From positions 1 through 64,000 of the forward strand of contig NZ_JADTQG010000019.1 in the NCBI RefSeq assembly GCF_016008875.1: a DNA stretch of 64,000 nucleotides. The letters run 5' to 3'. Under the pieces are notes generated by a model. It was not told where the DNA came from. It made no database searches and saw only the letters and a program-made list of their open reading frames with translations. Of the stretch, positions 8,934 to 20,466 are shown one piece after another. Position 1 is the first letter of the stretch; each line of letters starts with the position of its first letter. Made by a program: the position numbers and the translations under genes. The stretch is from Ectopseudomonas mendocina. Its GTDB lineage: Bacteria; Pseudomonadota; Gammaproteobacteria; Pseudomonadales; Pseudomonadaceae.

Positions 8934-10067
8934 TCAGTGCTCCAATGCCTGCCGATAGGCAGCTGCGGTGATACCTGCGCAACGCTTCCAGGAAAAGCTC
9001 TGAGCTTGCTTCAAACCCGCCAACCGGCGTGCATGCCATTCGGCCTGGTCTTCGATCAAACGAAGGATGGAGCCGCTCCAGCCTTCAAGGTCATCAATCT
9101 CGATATAGGTTCCCGCTTCGCCTGCCACCTCCGGTAATGCCGAGTTTGGCGACAGCACCACCGGTACACCACTGGCCATTGCCTCAAGTACGGGCAAGCC
9201 AAAACCCTCATAGAGCGAAGGGAACAACAGCATACGTGCTCCGGCCAGCAGCTCGGCCAGACGCTCATCGTCCAGATAGCTCAGCAGGCGCACATGTCCG
9301 CTAGCCAGAGCCCTTTGTAGCTCATCAGCGAAGGTGTCGCGCCGCCAGCCGGCCATACCTGCGATCAGCAGCGGATAGCGCTGTCGCACCGTCTCGGGCA
9401 ACAGTGCATGGGCACGCAGCGCCAGCGCCAGGTTCTTGCGGGGCTCGAGCGTGCCGACGAAAAGCAGGTAGGAGCCTGGTGTCACGCCCAGTGGAGCCGT
9501 TACCCGACCCAGCTCGGTAGCCAATCGCGGACGAAAGCGCTGGGCATAACCCAGCGGTGCTACCCTGAGCCGCTCACGCGCCACACCGTAATGTCGTTGA
9601 AGTTCGTCGGCAACGAACTGCGAATCGGTAAGAATGACTGTAGCCCGCTCCAGGGCAGGCTCGACGCGCCTGGCAATTTCAGCCAAGCGATCAGCCGGCT
9701 GCGTCTGCGGAAAGTGGACATGGGTCAGGTCGTGCAGAGTCATCAGCATCGGGCCTTGGAAATCCAGCGGCCACAGGCTTGGCTCGTGATACAGATCCAC
9801 CGCCTTATGTCGCAACCCCCGATCAAAATGACGCTGCTCAAGCAGGCGCCGAATGCGGTATGCCCCCGGCAAATGCTTCGCCCAAGCGGCCCAACGGCTA
9901 TAGCCAGGCAACGCCGCTGGCGGAAGTTGTCGATTCCATCCCCAGCCATGAAAGAACTCCAGCTCCAGCGAAGGGTCGCCCTCGAGCGCAGCGATCAGCT
10001 CGACCACGTACTGACCGATGCCGGTGCGCGGCGCCTGCAAAATACGTGTGTTAAGGGCAATCCGCAT
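8934..10067 (-). CDS. wbpY: Glycosyltransferase family 4, D-rhamnan synthesis
   Basis: A 377-residue GT-B glycosyltransferase. The N-terminus MRIALNTRILQAPRTGIGQYV fits rhamnosyl/mannosyltransferases; the donor-binding half shows LFVGTLEPRKNLALALRA and FPSLYEGFGLPVLEAMASGVPV with the E-x7-E pair. By synteny it is WbpY, one of the D-rhamnosyltransferases that extend the alpha-linked rhamnan. Its ATG lies 17 bases inside the end of wbpX, a sign of tight operon coupling. The specific linkage cannot be read from sequence. Confidence 0.9.
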   Translation of the reverse strand: MRIALNTRILQAPRTGIGQYVVELIAALEGDPSLELEFFHGWGWNRQLPPAALPGYSRWAAWAKHLPGAYRIRRLLEQRHFDRGLRHKAVDLYHEPSLWPLDFQGPMLMTLHDLTHVHFPQTQPADRLAEIARRVEPALERATVILTDSQFVADELQRHYGVARERLRVAPLGYAQRFRPRLATELGRVTAPLGVTPGSYLLFVGTLEPRKNLALALRAHALLPETVRQRYPLLIAGMAGWRRDTFADELQRALASGHVRLLSYLDDERLAELLAGARMLLFPSLYEGFGLPVLEAMASGVPVVLSPNSALPEVAGEAGTYIEIDDLEGWSGSILRLIEDQAEWHARRLAGLKQAQSFSWKRCAGITAAAYRQALEH

Positions 10068-11427
10068 CGACCACAGCCTTGCGCGAAGTGCCTTGAATAC
10101 CGTGCAGAGTACGCGATACCAATTGTTCCGCCGCCGCTGCCCAGTCGACCCATTGCCAGTGCTCTATAGAACGAGCGGCTGGAAACTGCCCGGAACGTTC
10201 GAATGCCTTGATCAGTTCGACCAAGCTCCCTGGGTCCTGCAGATCGAAGTAAGCCATGAAATCCTGCCCCACCTCGCGGAACACCGGGATGTCGCTCGCC
10301 ATCACCGGCAGCCCTCGCTGCATTGCCTCAACCAGCGGCAGGCCAAAGCCCTCGGCATGCGAGGGGAAGACCAGCGCGCGTGCTTTGGAATAGGCGAACT
10401 CAAGGCTCTTATCATCGACATTGTTAAACATGAACAGGCGCTTGCCCTGTTGCGGATGGCTCTTGATTCGCTCGACCAGCGCCTCACATTTCCACCCGAT
10501 CTTACCGATAATGCACAGGCGTGCATCAGAGCCCTCCGCCCATAAGCGCTCAAACGCATCGAGCAGATAGGCGTGGTTCTTGCGCGGCTCCACCGTGCTG
10601 ACCATCAGGTAGACCGGCGCCGGCTGTTCGAACATTCGCCGTACGCTCTTATGCAATTCCGCGGACGGACGCTTCAGGTCCAGCTCCGACCCCAGGTGAA
10701 AGTAACCATGCCAACGCCGCGCCGCCTCGGCGGAGCCCAATCGGGCCTGCAGCTCGGTGTCTACCTGCCTGCTAACCGTCTGCGAGATGGCCATGAAACC
10801 ATCCGCGGTTCTCGACACCCAGTCGAACCATTGATCAAAAACCTTGACCAAGCCGCTATCGCAGAATTGCGGGTGAGTCAGCGGGATCAGGTCGTAGATC
10901 ACCGAAACGATGCCGACACCCTGGCCTTTGAGACGCTCAGCCAAATCGAAGAAGTCGGCATGCCAGGAGGAATCGAGCAGCAGCAAGTAATCCCCCGCCT
11001 CAGCCTGTAATTCCACGGCACGTTGCGGTGCGGGCTGAGCGTTGCGGTTGAGCCAGAGCAGGCCACGTAACGGCAGGGTAATGCCCAGGCTCAGCAGCTT
11101 GCATGGCCAGTACAGCAGGCGCCTGGCCAGCTTCGAGCTGCGAAAGGGCGGCAACCGCTCAAGACGCGAATGCAGCCACCAATAACGATTTCGGGCATGA
11201 TCCAGGCGCATAACCAGCTTCTGCCGTCGGTTCTTCGCACGATCGACAGGCAGCGGTTCGAGGCTAAGCACTTGATACAGCCGCCCGCCATTCATCATCA
11301 CTGGTACGCACTCGACCCCGGCCTGCACGCGCGCCAGTTGCCTGATGATATTGCGCACTACGCGCTGAATCCCGGAATTATCCTGAGGATGCTCATATAC
11401 ATAGGTGCACTCGACCAATAACCGCAT
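10051..11427 (-). CDS. wbpX: Glycosyltransferase family 4, D-rhamnan synthesis
   Basis: A 458-residue glycosyltransferase, larger than its neighbours because of an inserted basic/hydrophobic region (about 60-130, with a likely membrane-contacting helix rich in Leu). The N-terminus (MRLLVECTYVYEHPQDNSGI) and the C-terminal blocks (MVSTVEPRKNHAYLLDAFERL, FPSHAEGFGLPLVEAMQRGLPV) are family 4. Synteny and length match WbpX of P. aeruginosa, a D-rhamnosyltransferase of the common antigen. It lies 11 bp downstream of wzt and overlaps wbpY by 17 bp. Confidence 0.9.
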   Translation of the reverse strand: MRLLVECTYVYEHPQDNSGIQRVVRNIIRQLARVQAGVECVPVMMNGGRLYQVLSLEPLPVDRAKNRRQKLVMRLDHARNRYWWLHSRLERLPPFRSSKLARRLLYWPCKLLSLGITLPLRGLLWLNRNAQPAPQRAVELQAEAGDYLLLLDSSWHADFFDLAERLKGQGVGIVSVIYDLIPLTHPQFCDSGLVKVFDQWFDWVSRTADGFMAISQTVSRQVDTELQARLGSAEAARRWHGYFHLGSELDLKRPSAELHKSVRRMFEQPAPVYLMVSTVEPRKNHAYLLDAFERLWAEGSDARLCIIGKIGWKCEALVERIKSHPQQGKRLFMFNNVDDKSLEFAYSKARALVFPSHAEGFGLPLVEAMQRGLPVMASDIPVFREVGQDFMAYFDLQDPGSLVELIKAFERSGQFPAARSIEHWQWVDWAAAAEQLVSRTLHGIQGTSRKAVVDADCP

Positions 11428-11438
11428 ACCGCCGCTCC

Positions 11439-12689
11439 TCAGTGACAGGCCTGGGCGGCCAATGAGCCGCTGCGCTCTATGGCAACCTGCGAATCGAGCC
11501 AGGCGCAGCCGACGAAATCGGGCTGCTGAACATTAATGACATGAAAGACCAGCGCGTAATCGCGCCACTCGTAGTTCTTGTCCAGGTGTGAGTCGAAACG
11601 CGAGAGCGACAGGGCAACCGAGTAGTTGCCCTTGCCAAGGCGCACCGGGAAACGGAATTCGTAGGTCACCCGTTCACCGGCGGAGAGATTCTCCAGCGCG
11701 CGCTGCAGACGATGGGTATTGATGCCGTAGATCGGCTGCCCCATACGGTCCTTGATCATGAAGCCCAACACCAGCCGCGGAATATCCGCCTTGATGTCCA
11801 CCACTACGCGCAAAGTGACGATGCTGCCGACGGAGAGCACCTCGATTCGCTGCCGCTCCTCGTTGAACAGACCAATATCGGCGAAGCCTGCCTCGCCAGT
11901 GCCTGAGATAGTGCGAATCTGCCCGCCTTCCAGGCGCTCCTGACGCACGGTCTGCTGCTCCTTCTCGGCCAGCATGGCACTGTAGAAGTCCATCACCTCT
12001 TCCGGGGCGCCTTCGAGTGCCAGTCGTCCATTGACCAGCAGGATGGCGCGATCACACAACGATTGGATCGCCTGACGGTCATGGGACACGATCAGCAGGG
12101 TGGTACCGGCCTTACGAAACTCGCGGATACGGTCGAAGCTCTTGTGCTGAAAATAGGCATCACCCACCGAAAGCGCCTCGTCGACGATCAGTACATCGGG
12201 CCGCCGAGCGGTGGCAACGCTGAAGGCCAGGCGCATCTGCATGCCACTTGAATAAGTGCGTACAGGATGATCGATATACTCGCCTATTTCGGCGAAGGCC
12301 TCGATCTCGGGCATCAAGCCCCGCAGTTCATCCATGCTCAGACCGAGCAACTGCCCGGCCATGAACACATTTTGCCGACCCGTGAAATCCGCGTGGAAGC
12401 CCATACCTAGCTCCAGAAGGGCTGCGACACGACCATCGATGTGAATGCTGCCGGCGTTGGGCTGTGTGGTGCCGGTGATCATCTTCAATAGCGTGCTCTT
12501 TCCAGCACCGTTAACCCCAATGATCCCCAGTGCCTCTCCAGGTTGAACGCAAAACGAGATGTCCCGCAGAACCCAGTTCAACTGGTGACGCGATCTGCCG
12601 AAGGGGATCACCCACTCCGCCAGGCGCGACCAGCGCGACGGGTATTGCTTATAAGCCTTGCCAAGACCACTGACCTGAATACTGCCCAT
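11439..12689 (-). CDS. wzt: ABC transporter ATPase for D-rhamnan export, with carbohydrate-binding tail
   Basis: The nucleotide-binding subunit of the polysaccharide exporter (416 residues). Walker A is GVNGAGKST at 58-66, the signature is YSSGMQMRL at 146-154, and Walker B ends in D170-E171. The C-terminal third (about 260-416) is the beta-sandwich seen in O9a-type Wzt proteins, which binds the finished O-polysaccharide before export. The segments GFMIKDRMGQPIYGINTHRLQ and FPVRLGKGNYSVALSL are typical of it. It pairs with Wzm (one-base overlap) and moves undecaprenyl-linked rhamnan across the inner membrane. Confidence 0.95.
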   Translation of the reverse strand: MGSIQVSGLGKAYKQYPSRWSRLAEWVIPFGRSRHQLNWVLRDISFCVQPGEALGIIGVNGAGKSTLLKMITGTTQPNAGSIHIDGRVAALLELGMGFHADFTGRQNVFMAGQLLGLSMDELRGLMPEIEAFAEIGEYIDHPVRTYSSGMQMRLAFSVATARRPDVLIVDEALSVGDAYFQHKSFDRIREFRKAGTTLLIVSHDRQAIQSLCDRAILLVNGRLALEGAPEEVMDFYSAMLAEKEQQTVRQERLEGGQIRTISGTGEAGFADIGLFNEERQRIEVLSVGSIVTLRVVVDIKADIPRLVLGFMIKDRMGQPIYGINTHRLQRALENLSAGERVTYEFRFPVRLGKGNYSVALSLSRFDSHLDKNYEWRDYALVFHVINVQQPDFVGCAWLDSQVAIERSGSLAAQACH

Positions 12690-13486
12690 CAGAGTTCATC
12701 CACCATTTCGCCGGAGCGCTTGCGGAACAATTGCAATGCCAAGGCACAAAGCGCCACCGAGACCAGGGTGATGGGGAGCAGCGAGCCCCAGTCGGGCCAA
12801 CGGCCATAAACGAATATGCCTTGATAAGCAGCTATTACCGGCATCATTGGATTCAGCTCAAGCACCGGGCGAACGGCTTCCGGCAAAATCGAAGCGGGAT
12901 AGACGATCGGCGTGAACCAGAACCAGAATTGCAAAAGTATGCCGGTGAACTGTCCGACGTCGCGGAAGAAGACGTTAAGCACTCCGAGAATGATGCCGAG
13001 GCCGACAGAGAAAGCCAGTTGCACCAGCAATACAGGTAGCGCTGCCAACAATACGAACCCGGGGAAAGTCTCGGTCAGCAGCAGAAAGCCGAGGAACAGC
13101 GCGAAGATGATGGCGAAGTTCACCGAGGCGTTCAGCACCACGATCAACGGCAGACAAATGCGCGGGAAACTCAATTTCTTGATCAAGTTGGCGTGCTCTA
13201 GGAACACTGACTGGCTTCGCCCAATGACCTCGGCAAAGAATCCCCAGGTAATGATGCCCGCACATAAGTAGATGCCGTATGCCAGGCTATGCGCGACGCC
13301 AGGCAGACGGGCCTGCATCACTTGCGAAAAAATCACCGTGTAGACAATGATCATCGACAACGGGTTGAGCACCGTCCACAGGGCACCTAAGAGGGAGTTT
13401 CGATAACGCGTCTGAAACTCTCTTTTGACGCTGCCCAGGACAAAACCGCGGTAACTCCAAACGGCGCGCGCCATACTCAAGGCCAT
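12689..13486 (-). CDS. wzm: ABC-2 type permease for D-rhamnan export
   Basis: The membrane subunit of the A-band exporter, 265 residues with about six hydrophobic helices. The N-terminal amphipathic block (FVLGSVKREFQTRYRNSLLGALWTVLNP, quoted in part) is the ABC-2 family entry. Two starts are possible: GTG 13489 and ATG 13486. ATG was chosen since AGGA lies seven bases before it and the length then equals that of the P. aeruginosa protein. The start overlaps the wbpW stop as TGATG. Confidence 0.93.
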   Translation of the reverse strand: MALSMARAVWSYRGFVLGSVKREFQTRYRNSLLGALWTVLNPLSMIIVYTVIFSQVMQARLPGVAHSLAYGIYLCAGIITWGFFAEVIGRSQSVFLEHANLIKKLSFPRICLPLIVVLNASVNFAIIFALFLGFLLLTETFPGFVLLAALPVLLVQLAFSVGLGIILGVLNVFFRDVGQFTGILLQFWFWFTPIVYPASILPEAVRPVLELNPMMPVIAAYQGIFVYGRWPDWGSLLPITLVSVALCALALQLFRKRSGEMVDEL

Positions 13487-14925
13487 CACTTGATCCTGCC
13501 GTACTGATCCTCGAAGCGGACAATGTCGTCCTCTCCCAGATACTCGCCGCTCTGCACTTCGATCATCACCAGCTCGATAACCCCAGGATTTTCCAAACGA
13601 TGCTTGTGCCCGGCGGGGATAAAGGTCGATTCATTGGCGCTCACCAGCCGCGGTTCGCCGCCGTTCACCACCCGGGCCATACCCTGCACGACCACCCAGT
13701 GCTCACTGCGGTGGTGGTGCATCTGTAGCGATAACGCCGCGCCCGGCTTGACCACAATGCGCTTGATCTTGAAGCGTGGCCCCTCCTCAAGTACCGTGTA
13801 GGACCCCCAGGGTCGGCTCACCGTGCGATGCAGGCGATAAGCGTCATGCTCGCTCGCCTTCAGCTGCTTGACCACCTGGCGTACATCCTGCGCGCGGTCG
13901 GCGTGAGCAATCAGCAACGCATCCGCGGTATCAATCACGATAAGGTCGTCAACCCCGACCGCCGCCACCAGCCGCTCCTCGCTCTGCACGAAGTTATTGC
14001 GACTATCGATGAACAGCGCATCCGCAGCTGCGCGATTGTTGTGCTTATCCGCCTCGACCAGTTCGCTCAGAGCGTTCCAGGAGCCGATATCGCTCCAGTC
14101 GAACGCCGCCGACACTACAGCCACTTTCTCCGAACGCTCCATCAGCGCGTAGTCGATGGAAATATCCGGTAGTTCGGCAAACAGCTCGGCATTCAGCTCC
14201 TGCAGCGACAGCTCGCCTTGTTGCAGCGCAGGGCTGGCAGCGATGCAAGCGGCGACCTGATCGAGCAATTGCGGTGCCTGTTTAGCCAGCTCGCTCAGCA
14301 GACCGCCGACGGTGAAGCAGAACATGCCGGAGTTCCACAGGAAGCGGCCACTGGCCAGATAGTGCTCGGCCGTTTGGCGATCCGGCTTTTCCACGAAGCG
14401 CACGACTCGCGCGGCACCATCGCCGGCCAGGGCTTCACCCGCCTCGATATAGCCGAAACCGGGTTCAGCGCGCGTCGGCCGAATACCGAAGGTCACCAGG
14501 TAGCCCTCGAGCGCTAAATTGGCCGCCTGCCTGGCAGCGGCGACGAACGCCTCGCTGTCGCGAATCAAATGATCGGCAGGCATAACCACCATGATTGCCT
14601 GATCGCCATGCCGCTCGCGCAGCGCCAGCGCCGCCGCGGCAATCGCAGGGGCGGTATTGCGCCCCAGCGGCTCGAGCAAATAATGAGCTCGCCGCTGCGG
14701 CAGCTTGGCCGCAGCGAATTCGTCTTTGCTCTGAAAGTAATAATCACGGTTGGTAACCGTGACCACCTCACCGCCTTCGGCCAACAGGGTGCCGGCCCTA
14801 CGATAGGTCTTGAGCAGCAGTGAATCGCCATCCGGCAGGGCCATGAACGGCTTGGGATGGCCTTCACGGGAGACTGGCCATAAACGAGTGCCGGCACCGC
14901 CGGACAGAATCACGGGGAAAAACAT
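13486..14925 (-). CDS. wbpW: Mannose-1-phosphate guanylyltransferase / mannose-6-phosphate isomerase
   Basis: A type II bifunctional enzyme of 479 residues. It isomerises fructose-6-phosphate to mannose-6-phosphate and makes GDP-mannose from mannose-1-phosphate and GTP. The N-terminal pyrophosphorylase signature LSGGAGTRLWPVS lies at about 8-20, and FVEKPDRQTAEHYL is the substrate loop. The C-terminal cupin (about 345-479) has the isomerase metal motif QMHHHRSEHW. It feeds Gmd, whose gene lies four bases upstream in the operon. It is the CPA-specific paralog of AlgA/PslB by synteny; algC, needed for mannose-1-phosphate, is not in the window. Confidence 0.94.
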   Translation of the reverse strand: MFFPVILSGGAGTRLWPVSREGHPKPFMALPDGDSLLLKTYRRAGTLLAEGGEVVTVTNRDYYFQSKDEFAAAKLPQRRAHYLLEPLGRNTAPAIAAAALALRERHGDQAIMVVMPADHLIRDSEAFVAAARQAANLALEGYLVTFGIRPTRAEPGFGYIEAGEALAGDGAARVVRFVEKPDRQTAEHYLASGRFLWNSGMFCFTVGGLLSELAKQAPQLLDQVAACIAASPALQQGELSLQELNAELFAELPDISIDYALMERSEKVAVVSAAFDWSDIGSWNALSELVEADKHNNRAAADALFIDSRNNFVQSEERLVAAVGVDDLIVIDTADALLIAHADRAQDVRQVVKQLKASEHDAYRLHRTVSRPWGSYTVLEEGPRFKIKRIVVKPGAALSLQMHHHRSEHWVVVQGMARVVNGGEPRLVSANESTFIPAGHKHRLENPGVIELVMIEVQSGEYLGEDDIVRFEDQYGRIK

Positions 14926-14929
14926 CGGC

Positions 14930-16811
<1,882 letters not shown>

Positions 16812-17301
16812 AATTCTCTCCTTGCAGAGATCTTTGCTACCTGCGGCTAAAAGCCCTGAAACCACCTTGAAAAGAAGAAAAATCGAGGTGTATTTATGGG
16901 CGATCAGCAGATTGATTACAACCACCAAATTGCATGGACCGGCATCCCGACTGCGACCTTCCAGTCACACTGCAGTACTCCACGGCACCCGATGAGGCTG
17001 GGGAACCGAATATGGGGCCGCGCAGATTCGGCCTAGCCATGAAAACGTTTGAATTTGGTTCAGCTAGCACAGAGCCTAGAAGCAAGGCGTCGAAGCTGGC
17101 TCTGGCCTTGTCGCAGGCAAGGTGAATGGAAAAGGAGTCTGGCCGCGCCGTCTGGCGGCCCCGCTAGAACAAAACAACAACGCGGACGATAGAGGGAATT
17201 TCCCGCCAATTTCATAGCCAGCTCCAATCGACAAGCTTGCCGGCTTTCTGGCAATCTCCAGCACCGCTACTCCAAAAAACAGGCTCAAGGCCGCACAAGA
17301 A
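16812..17301. other. Divergent control region between the CPA operon and the accessory island
   Basis: These 490 bases lie between rmd (leftward) and the first DUF6311 gene (rightward) and hold no supported gene; the short open frames here lack ribosome sites and family features. It must carry promoters for both units. A weak leftward candidate is TTGTAA (around 16916-16921) with CATAAA 17 bases on. I found no convincing JUMPstart/ops element. Confidence 0.5.
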
Positions 17302-19407
17302 ATGGAAATTCGCACTCAGCCACACGGCCATATCCTGCAGCGACGACTCTGGGCGGATATCCATGGCGGGTGGGCATATGCGCTGGCCTGGAGCATGGCG
17401 CTTTCGCTGGTAGCAACGCTTTATCCGCTTACGTTTTTGATGGGGCATGGCGCTTTTTTCGAAGGTGGCGATGCCAGCACCAATGTTGCGGGATGGTTGT
17501 TTTTCCGCCATGACAGCTGGCACTTCCCACTGTTGAAAACGACTGCGCTCGGTTATCCGGAAGGCACCAGCATTGCCTTCACCGACAGCATCCCGCTGCT
17601 GGCATTACCGCTCAAACTCTTCTCCCATGTTCTGCCAGAAGATTTTCATTACTTCGGTATCTGGCATGCATTGAGCTACCTGCTGCAGGCCAGCGGCGCC
17701 GTATTTCTCATCCGCAGCCTGGGTGTGCGCCACCTGCCAGGCGCTCTGCTGGCCACGGCCTTCGCGCTGTGTTGGCCCGCGTTCACCTTCCGCTTCGGCC
17801 ATACAGCGCTGATGAGCCAGGGGCTATTGCTGATTGCACTGGGCCTCTATATGCGAGGCGTAAAAGCTCCGACAACATCCCAACGCCGTTGCTTTCAACT
17901 AAGCATCCTTTCGGCCCTGGCACTGCTCATACATCCCTACTTGCTGGCGATGATCTATCCGCTGCTTCTGGTTTTCCTGCTGCATCAGTGGCGAACCCAG
18001 GCAATCAGCGTTCGCCAGGCAGCCGGCTGGGTCATCGGTTCGCTTATTGCGCTGATCGCCATACTTGTCGTTGGGGGCTACTTCATCGGCAAGGGTACTG
18101 CTGCGGGCGGTTACGGAATCTATTCACTCAACCTGCTGGCCCCTTTTTGTGGCGGATTGATCTGTGCCTTCGTTGATGGCACTGGTGGGCAGGCAGAGGG
18201 GTTCAATCACCTAGGGGCCGGCCTGCTGCCGCTGCTTCCGTTCGCCCTGATACTGGCACCGAAAGCGCTGATACCCACCATCAGCCGACACCGCTACCTG
18301 TTCCTGTTGCTGGCGCTACTGACCCTTTATGCGGTCAGCAACCGTATCTACTTGGGCAAGTGGGCGCTGGTAGACATCGATCTGCCACATCTGCTGCAGG
18401 GGGTATTCGGGATATTCCGGGTTAGTGGGCGGTTCTTCTGGCTGGTGGGTTATTGCATTCTGTTCTTCGTCCTGGCGCTGCTGCTGCGTAGGCAGAGCTT
18501 GGCCGTCCTGGGGCTTGTGGTGCTGGCTTTTGCCCTGCAATGGTTCGATACCCGCAGCCTTAGGGACAGCGTGAGAGCGCAGAGCCATCAACCATCCGCC
18601 ATTGATCTGGCCGCATGGCAGGCGGCACTGGATGATGTGCAGCAAATAGACCTCTATCCCCCTTACGGCTGCGGTACGGCGGCGACAGACGGGTACGCGC
18701 ACTATCAATACATTGCCGCCCGATCCGGCTTGCGCATCAATACGGGTTATACAGCTCGCCAGATGACGGACTGCCTGGCCAAGAGCGCTTTCGCCCGCCA
18801 GCCTGCCGAAGCGAGACACGCCTACATCTTTCTCGAGTTCGCCAGCAACCGGCTGGGTTTACCGCCGCTTTACCGGGACGCCCTCCAGGCAGGCAATTGC
18901 GCCATCGCCAACGGGCATCTGCTGTGCCGCTCAGGCCTGGATAACGTGCGCTGGGATGGCCTGGCGTCTCCGCTGCCGTACAACAGCACACAGACCTTGC
19001 GCCAGCAATGGAGTGCCGAGCAGTTACCCAGTGTCATCGGCCACCTGAAAGACGGACGTATCGTTGCACGGCAGCCAGGAACACCTGGCTATCTAAGCTT
19101 CGGACCTTACGTCAGCCTACCGGCAGGTATCTATCGCTTCCGTATCGACTATGTCAGCGATGCCGAGCCCACGACTCAGGTCGGGGAATGGGACGTAGTG
19201 GCTGAACTAAATGAACAATTCAAAGTACTGGCTACGGGCCGGACAAGCGGTAGTGCGGGACATCCGGCCGAGATCGAGGGGCTTTTCGTGCTCGAACATG
19301 ACGCAAAAAAATTGGAAATACGCCTGCATAGCAATGGTGGCGACATACAACTGGTAGCCCTGACCGTGGCGGCAGGGCATGAAACGGAGCAAACCACCGG
19401 GTACTAA
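17302..19407 (+). CDS. DUF6311-type GT-C membrane glycosyltransferase, copy 1
   Basis: A 701-residue protein with about ten to twelve membrane helices in residues 25-430, then a large outside domain. The first loop after helix 1 holds acidic residues (FFEGGDASTNVAGWLFFRHD), where GT-C enzymes that use polyprenyl-phosphate sugars place their catalytic acid. The tail (about 540-690) is a beta-rich module with PGTPGYLSFGPY, VGEWDVV and SNGGDIQLV, shared with the second DUF6311 protein at 21663-23723. A role as a GtrC-like periplasmic transferase that decorates surface polysaccharide is inferred from fold type and from GtrA/GtrB-like neighbours. The acceptor and sugar are unknown. Confidence 0.75.
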   Translation: MEIRTQPHGHILQRRLWADIHGGWAYALAWSMALSLVATLYPLTFLMGHGAFFEGGDASTNVAGWLFFRHDSWHFPLLKTTALGYPEGTSIAFTDSIPLLALPLKLFSHVLPEDFHYFGIWHALSYLLQASGAVFLIRSLGVRHLPGALLATAFALCWPAFTFRFGHTALMSQGLLLIALGLYMRGVKAPTTSQRRCFQLSILSALALLIHPYLLAMIYPLLLVFLLHQWRTQAISVRQAAGWVIGSLIALIAILVVGGYFIGKGTAAGGYGIYSLNLLAPFCGGLICAFVDGTGGQAEGFNHLGAGLLPLLPFALILAPKALIPTISRHRYLFLLLALLTLYAVSNRIYLGKWALVDIDLPHLLQGVFGIFRVSGRFFWLVGYCILFFVLALLLRRQSLAVLGLVVLAFALQWFDTRSLRDSVRAQSHQPSAIDLAAWQAALDDVQQIDLYPPYGCGTAATDGYAHYQYIAARSGLRINTGYTARQMTDCLAKSAFARQPAEARHAYIFLEFASNRLGLPPLYRDALQAGNCAIANGHLLCRSGLDNVRWDGLASPLPYNSTQTLRQQWSAEQLPSVIGHLKDGRIVARQPGTPGYLSFGPYVSLPAGIYRFRIDYVSDAEPTTQVGEWDVVAELNEQFKVLATGRTSGSAGHPAEIEGLFVLEHDAKKLEIRLHSNGGDIQLVALTVAAGHETEQTTGY

Positions 19408-19485
19408 CCCTCGCAGGCGATGGAATGCCGGCATGCTCTCGCACTCTGGACTGTAACTGACGTCATCATCCACGATGGAGTGAAC

Positions 19486-20463
19486 TTGGAAACTCAAGCC
19501 CCTCGGACAGACTCGCCCTCCAGCCTGCTGGAACTATCGCTGGTCATTCCCGTTTTCAATGAGTCAGAAACCGTTTCTCTATTCGCCGAACAGGTGCGCA
19601 AGGTATTCAGCGTGCATCCTGAAATCCGCGTGGAGATGGTGTTCGTCAACGACGGCAGCAGTGACGATACGCTCGTCAGGCTGCTCTCACTGCAACAGGC
19701 GTTTAACGGCCTGCGCATTGTCGACCTCAGTCGCAACTTTGGCAAAGAGGCTGCACTTACCGCCGGACTGCAAGCCGCGACGGGACAGGTCATCGTTCCC
19801 ATCGACGTCGACCTGCAGGATCCGCCCGAACTGATCCTGGAAATGATCGACAAGTGGCGTGACGGCTATGAAGTCGTGCTCGCCCGCCGCGTCCATCGCG
19901 GCTCCGACTCCTGGGCAAAGCGGGCCTCCGCGGGCTGGTTCTACCGGATTCACAACCGGATTGCGGAGCCGCAGATACCTGCCAATGTCGGTGATTTCAG
20001 GCTCATGGATCGTACCGTCGTCGATGCCCTGCGCAGCCTTCCCGAATCACGCCGTTTCATGAAAGGACTCTTCGCGTGGGTGGGTTTTCGCACCACTCAC
20101 ATAGACTACACCCGCCCCGAGCGTATTGCCGGCAAGACCAAGTTCAACGGTTGGCGGTTATGGAATTTCGCACTCGAGGGCATCACAAGCTTCAGCACCG
20201 CTCCCCTGCGATTTTGGACCTACCTGGGTATGCTCGTTTCGCTCTTCGCTCTGCTGTTTGCCGCCTCCATCGTCCTGAAGGTGCTGATCCACGGGGTAGA
20301 CGTTCCAGGCTATGCGTCCCTGATGGTCGCGGTGACCTTCCTCGGAGGGCTGCAGCTCATCGGCATCGGCGTGCTTGGCGAATACCTAGGCAGGACTTAT
20401 CTGGAATCCAAGAATCGCCCCGTATTTCTGGTGCGACACGTTTACGAAGCCAAGGGCGACTGA
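19486..20463 (+). CDS. Family 2 glycosyltransferase, GtrB/DPM1-like (polyprenyl-phosphate sugar synthase)
   Basis: A GT-A enzyme of 325 residues that should attach a hexose or related sugar to undecaprenyl phosphate at the cytoplasmic face. It shows LSLVIPVFNESE, FVNDGSSDDT (about 53-62) and the metal-binding DVDLQDP (107-113). Two C-terminal helices (about 240-265 and 280-305) end in the GVLGEYLGRTYLESKNRP signature of GtrB-like proteins. TTG 19486 was chosen: GGAG lies five bases upstream and the tail before the first strand is then short. ATG 19420 in the same frame would add 22 residues. It pairs with the GtrA gene 700 bases downstream. Confidence 0.82.
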   Translation: METQAPRTDSPSSLLELSLVIPVFNESETVSLFAEQVRKVFSVHPEIRVEMVFVNDGSSDDTLVRLLSLQQAFNGLRIVDLSRNFGKEAALTAGLQAATGQVIVPIDVDLQDPPELILEMIDKWRDGYEVVLARRVHRGSDSWAKRASAGWFYRIHNRIAEPQIPANVGDFRLMDRTVVDALRSLPESRRFMKGLFAWVGFRTTHIDYTRPERIAGKTKFNGWRLWNFALEGITSFSTAPLRFWTYLGMLVSLFALLFAASIVLKVLIHGVDVPGYASLMVAVTFLGGLQLIGIGVLGEYLGRTYLESKNRPVFLVRHVYEAKGD

Positions 20464-20466
20464 ACA

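Noticed and set aside
16894-17315. Short open frames in the rmd/DUF6311 divergent gap
   Set aside because: No ribosome sites, no family pattern, and several conflicting frames; more likely promoter DNA.
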